A stretch of DNA of 6,552 nucleotides from Calditrichota bacterium (GTDB lineage Bacteria; Electryoneota; RPQS01), in NCBI GenBank assembly GCA_020057985.1, contig JAGVEU010000171.1, positions 1 through 6,552 of the forward strand, read 5' to 3'. Position 1 is the stretch's first letter, and each line of letters starts with the position of its first letter. The notes under the pieces are model-generated. The model was given only the letters and a program-made list of their open reading frames with translations. It ran no database searches and was not told the DNA's origin. Made by a program: the position numbers and the translations under genes. Shown here piece by piece: positions 5,924-6,552 of the stretch.

Positions 5924-5956
5924 CCCCCTTAATCCCCCCACTGCTCGTGGAGGGAG
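5924..5956. repeat. C-rich/G-rich imperfect palindrome, copy 3 (upstream of the small membrane gene)
   Basis: This is the third copy. The left arm CCCCCCAC (5934-5941) pairs with GTGGAGGG (5947-5954) around a five-base loop with one internal C-A mismatch. It lies between the hairpin after the Clp gene and the 49-residue gene, only 12 nt before that gene's ATG. Its G-run on the minus strand is therefore the only G-rich stretch near the start. Confidence 0.65.
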
Positions 5957-5972
5957 AAAGATTTGGAAACAG

Positions 5973-5997
5973 TAACGGCGGCCAATGGCCGCCGTTA
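5973..5997 (-). terminator. Strong hairpin after the Clp gene, probable terminator
   Basis: On the minus strand TAACGGCGGCC (5987-5997) and GGCCGCCGTTA (5973-5983) form a perfect eleven-base stem around a three-base ATT loop, starting 14 nt past the Clp stop codon. The following bases (CTGTTTCC) are only moderately T-rich, so termination may be imperfect. Position and stem strength still make this the natural end of the Clp transcript and separate it from the secreted-protein array. Confidence 0.65.
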
Positions 5998-6011
5998 GAT
6001 AGGGTAATTTG

Positions 6012-6552
6012 CTATTCGCTGTCGGTTGCGCTCTCGGGGACTTTTTCGGTCTTCTCTTTGAAGGTAATCTGCTCGTTCTTGATACCGACGCAGATGGTAG
6101 AGCCTTCCGTGAACTTACTCTTCAAAATCTCCTCAGCGAGGGGATCTTCGAGATAGCGCTCAACGGTTCGCCGCATAAGCCGTGCTCCGACTTCCGGCTT
6201 GTAGCCCTGATCAATCAGATAGTCACGCGCCTTCTGGTTAAGGGAGATCTTGATGCCACGATCGGCGATGCGCTTGTTGATGTCTTCAATATAGATGGTG
6301 AGAATCTTGTCCACGTGCTCGCGCTCGAGCATCTTGAAGACCACGATCTCATCGAGGCGGTTGAGGAACTCGGGGCGAAACATGATCTTGACTTCCTCGA
6401 GCATCTTACTGGACATCTTGTCGTAGCTGACAGTCTTCTCGCCGGTGAAGCCGAACTCCATAGACTTGGCGGCTTCGCGCGTGCCAAGATTGGAAGTCAT
6501 AATCATGATGGCGTTGCGGAAGTCCACGCGATGTCCGCTGCCATCTGTGAGT
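6012..6552 (-). CDS. clpC: ATP-dependent Clp protease ATP-binding subunit ClpC, C-terminal part
   Basis: The last 179 residues of a Clp/Hsp100 AAA+ unfoldase; the rest lies to the right of the window. The visible part begins LTDGSGHRVDFRNA and covers the end of the second AAA+ module. It includes sensor 1 (IMIMTSNLG), the arginine finger region (FRPEFLNRLDEIVVF) and the small C-terminal D2 domain with the sensor 2 motif (GYKPEVGARLMRRTVERYLEDPLAE). The MEFGF sequence between sensor 1 and the arginine finger lies where ClpC proteins carry the hydrophobic-Gly-Phe loop that docks on ClpP; ClpB lacks it, so ClpC is favoured. Family role: it unfolds substrates by ATP hydrolysis and threads them into the ClpP chamber in the cytoplasm. 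It ends with an acidic tail (PESATDSE) and TAG at 6012-6014. No functional link to the secreted genes is implied. Confidence 0.93.
   Translation of the reverse strand, partial: LTDGSGHRVDFRNAIMIMTSNLGTREAAKSMEFGFTGEKTVSYDKMSSKMLEEVKIMFRPEFLNRLDEIVVFKMLEREHVDKILTIYIEDINKRIADRGIKISLNQKARDYLIDQGYKPEVGARLMRRTVERYLEDPLAEEILKSKFTEGSTICVGIKNEQITFKEKTEKVPESATDSE

Noticed and set aside
1..6552. Alternative genetic code with TGA read as Trp.
   Set aside because: Genes A, B, C and clpC contain many TGG Trp codons and no internal TGA, and the small membrane gene appears to end with TGA.

Overview
The window looks like chromosomal DNA from a bacterium of the FCB superphylum (Fibrobacterota-Chlorobiota-Bacteroidota and related candidate phyla). 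The main reason is that three complete genes end in a type A C-terminal sorting domain of the kind used by the type IX secretion system (T9SS), with a [YF]PNPFN motif and a KTQKLLLLK ending. All four exported proteins also have Gln directly after the predicted signal peptidase I site. Two genes have clear Shine-Dalgarno sequences, which argues mildly against a typical Bacteroidota species and for a candidate phylum. The species cannot be named from this window.

All genes lie on the minus strand. Read in the direction of transcription (right to left) they are: (1) the 3' end of a ClpC-type AAA+ unfoldase gene (6012-6552), followed by a strong hairpin (5973-5997); (2) a 49-residue protein with two membrane segments (5762-5911); (3) gene C, a 488-residue secreted seven-repeat beta-propeller (4174-5640, GTG start); (4) gene B, a 455-residue paralogue of C (2687-4054); (5) gene A, a 465-residue secreted protein with an unfamiliar cysteine-rich body and the same sorting tail (1181-2578); (6) gene D, another propeller paralogue (from 1023 to beyond the left edge), interrupted by an in-frame TGA at 430-432. 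Reading continues open, with clear propeller repeats, for 143 more codons to position 1.

C, B, A and D form an array of exported, probably surface-anchored or released proteins that share signal peptide and sorting tail but differ in the passenger between them. They probably share a secretion route. No ligand or enzymatic activity can be read from the sequence. The Clp gene is unrelated housekeeping and is separated by its hairpin.

The gaps between genes are not featureless. A 62-nt element, predicted to fold and with a compensatory base-pair change between its copies, lies about 50 nt upstream of both B and D, which lack an obvious Shine-Dalgarno. A different C-rich/G-rich imperfect palindrome of 31-33 nt lies upstream of the small membrane gene, C and A. 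The two kinds alternate along the array. A 21-nt palindrome also occurs twice, bracketing the 62-nt element upstream of D. Together with the interrupted gene D, these elements are the least explained content here.
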